DNA of 7,896 nucleotides from positions 1 to 7,896 of the forward strand of contig JALSIU010000346.1 in NCBI GenBank assembly GCA_026989715.1, written 5' to 3'. The stretch's first letter is position 1. The number at the start of each line of letters is the position of its first letter. The notes under the pieces were generated by a model. That model saw only the letters and a program-made list of their open reading frames with translations. It searched no databases and was not told the DNA's origin. Positions 6,749 through 7,896 of this stretch are shown piece after piece. Source of the DNA: Methylomonas sp. Its GTDB lineage: Bacteria; Pseudomonadota; Gammaproteobacteria; Methylococcales; Methylomonadaceae. Position numbers and translations under genes: made by a program.

Positions 6749-6785
6749 TTTATCGTCCCCAATTTATGCTTAATCTATATAAGCC
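6735..6785. repeat. 9-bp inverted repeat in the dctQ/dhaK divergent region
   Basis: GGCTTATAT (6735-6743) and ATATAAGCC (6777-6785) are perfect inverted copies. The gap is 33 nt and the arm centres are 42 bp apart, about four helical turns. Each arm reads TATAAG outward on its own strand, so the arms could be paired operator half-sites, divergent -10 boxes, or both. It is placed symmetrically enough for a shared regulatory region, but no regulator gene is visible. Confidence 0.5.
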
Positions 6786-6797
6786 CAGTTACTTTGC

Positions 6798-6810
6798 CTA
6801 AAGTCTTTAG
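6798..6810. repeat. Short palindrome upstream of dhaK
   Basis: CTAAAG-T-CTTTAG is a perfect 6-bp inverted repeat around one base, between the TATAAG box at 6778-6783 and the dhaK start. It could be an operator or leader hairpin. At this length chance is a real alternative. Confidence 0.3.
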
Positions 6811-6837
6811 CACTCATTCATTATCAGGACACAGCCC

Positions 6838-7824
6838 ATGAAAAAATTTATCAACAAAGTCGATAAGCTCTTCACAGAAAGCCTACACGGCTTTGCCAAA
6901 GCTCATAGTGATATCATCACGCTATATGATGACCCTTGTTTTATCAGTCGCCACCAAATACGCAAAGATAAGGTCGCCATTATTTCCGGTGGTGGCTCAG
7001 GACATGAGCCTTTACACACAGGATTTGTTGGAAAAGGTATGCTGGATGCGGCTTGCCCTGGACAAATTTTCACCTCACCCACGCCCGATCAAATGCTGGC
7101 AGCCGCACAAACAGTAGTAGGTGAAGCGGGCGTACTCTTTATTGTCAAAAATTATGCAGGCGATGTCATGAATTTTGAAATTGCAGCCGAAATGCTAGAC
7201 TGTCCCAATGCATCAATACTGATTAATGATGACGTATCACTCCCTAAAACGCACAGCACAGGTCGCCGTGGTGTTGCAGGAACGCTGATTGTCGAAAAAA
7301 TAGTGGGTGCGGCCGCTGAAAGGGGTGCTGATTTAGCCGACTGTACAACCTTGGCAGAGCGCGTCAATCACAATACCGCTTCCATGGGGGTTGCCTTAAC
7401 AAGTTGTACCGTGCCCGCCCTAGGCCAAGCAACCTTCGATATCAGCGAAACTGAAATGGAAATGGGAGTTGGCATACACGGTGAACGCGGCCATGAAACA
7501 CTCCCGCTCAGTGATGCAAGCACTATTGTCAATACAATTTGCACTGCAATAGAGAGTGACCTAAAAACAAAAAAAGACCAAAAAGCACTACTACATGTCA
7601 ATGGCCTCGGTGCCACACCACTCATGGAGCAATATTTAATTTATGGGTTAGCGGCTCAGTTTTGGAAACAACGCGGCCTGCATATTCAACGCTCTTTAGT
7701 TGGCAACTACACCACATCACTCGATATGGCAGGTATCTCCATCACTTTAACATTGCTAGATGATGAAATGCTGAACTTATGGGATGCACCTGTACACACT
7801 GCCAATTTACGTTGGGGTTGTTAA
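6838..7824 (+). CDS. dhaK: Dihydroxyacetone kinase subunit DhaK
   Basis: DhaK binds dihydroxyacetone covalently and, with the ATP- or ADP-carrying DhaL subunit, yields dihydroxyacetone phosphate in the cytoplasm. The 328-residue protein has all substrate-site landmarks: SGGGSGHEP with His56, KNYAGDVMNFE with Asp109, and VGIHGE with His214, the expected hemiaminal-forming histidine. The second half has NGLGATPLMEQY (255-266), NYTTSLDMAG (290-299) and the C-terminal LWDAPVHTANLRWG. It is shorter than E. coli DhaK (356), lacking a surface insertion, and close to the DhaK of Gram-positive bacteria (about 330). An AGGA box (6826-6829) lies 8 nt before the ATG. No DhaL domain is fused and none follows within the window, so it cannot be told whether the phosphoryl donor is PTS DhaM or ATP. 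Confidence 0.95.
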   Translation: MKKFINKVDKLFTESLHGFAKAHSDIITLYDDPCFISRHQIRKDKVAIISGGGSGHEPLHTGFVGKGMLDAACPGQIFTSPTPDQMLAAAQTVVGEAGVLFIVKNYAGDVMNFEIAAEMLDCPNASILINDDVSLPKTHSTGRRGVAGTLIVEKIVGAAAERGADLADCTTLAERVNHNTASMGVALTSCTVPALGQATFDISETEMEMGVGIHGERGHETLPLSDASTIVNTICTAIESDLKTKKDQKALLHVNGLGATPLMEQYLIYGLAAQFWKQRGLHIQRSLVGNYTTSLDMAGISITLTLLDDEMLNLWDAPVHTANLRWGC

Positions 7825-7848
7825 AATACTTGTCCACAAAATTAAGCA

Positions 7849-7873
7849 AGGCTAAAGCAGTACGCTTTAGCCT
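7849..7873 (+). terminator. Perfect 10-bp hairpin after dhaK, possible terminator
   Basis: AGGCTAAAGC and GCTTTAGCCT pair perfectly around a 5-nt loop, 24 nt after the dhaK stop. Two more G-C pairs are possible beyond a bulged A. Position and stability suit transcript termination or 3'-end protection. The plus-strand tail (GCACACAATAAAG) has no U-run. On the minus strand the tail is moderately T-rich (TTGCTTAATTTTG), so it could instead serve a convergent gene. Confidence 0.55.
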
Positions 7874-7896
7874 GCACACAATAAAGAATTCAGCTA

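Noticed and set aside
7152..7625. Minus-strand frames opposite dhaK (7152-7367, 7368-7625)
   Set aside because: They are antisense shadows of dhaK with skewed Ser/Val/Ala composition typical of antisense translation.
1..7896. CRISPR array, tRNA/rRNA, insertion sequence, phage attachment site or dif site next to xerC
   Set aside because: None was seen: no regularly spaced repeats, no cloverleaf-like sequence, no transposase. XerC here is the housekeeping recombinase in its conserved locus, not a mobile integrase.

Overview
The window reads as a chromosomal segment of a gammaproteobacterium with modest GC content. The strongest evidence is the minus-strand block lptM-lysA-dapF-DUF484-xerC. This is the arrangement known from Pseudomonas and relatives, and from E. 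coli in the form lptM(yifL)-dapF-yigA-xerC. A DUF2333 gene, a family I associate with gammaproteobacteria, fits this. An AT-rich aquatic or methylotrophic lineage is possible, but the sequence does not prove it.

Layout, left to right. (1) Positions 1-750, minus: the first 250 residues of a DUF2333 membrane-anchored protein, running off the window. (2) Positions 751-954: an intergenic stretch with a weak candidate terminator for the upstream operon and an extended -10 promoter candidate for the DUF2333 gene. (3) Positions 955-4773, minus: a compact cluster read in the order lptM, lysA, dapF, DUF484 gene, xerC. Its junctions are a 1-nt overlap, a 41-nt gap, a 4-nt ATGA overlap and a 3-nt gap. 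(4) Positions 4778-6704, minus: a TRAP transporter permease pair, dctQ and dctM, whose end lies only 4 nt from the lptM start. (5) Positions 6705-6837: a divergent intergenic region with a 9-bp inverted repeat and promoter-like boxes on both strands. (6) Positions 6838-7824, plus: dhaK, followed by a perfect 10-bp hairpin.

How the genes work together. DapF and LysA catalyse the last two steps from LL-diaminopimelate to L-lysine, and meso-diaminopimelate also feeds peptidoglycan. LptM is a tiny outer-membrane lipoprotein that helps mature the lipopolysaccharide translocon. XerC resolves chromosome dimers. The TRAP permease has no solute-binding subunit in view. DhaK has no DhaL or DhaM in view.

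Most of the window is ordinary housekeeping DNA, and I see no previously undescribed system, mobile element, CRISPR array or RNA gene. The points most worth a second look are the 39-codon lptM, which is easily missed; the re-assigned GTG start of lysA; the permease joined to the lptM-lysA cluster; the symmetric dctQ/dhaK intergenic region; and the small reading frame that would be coupled to dhaK.
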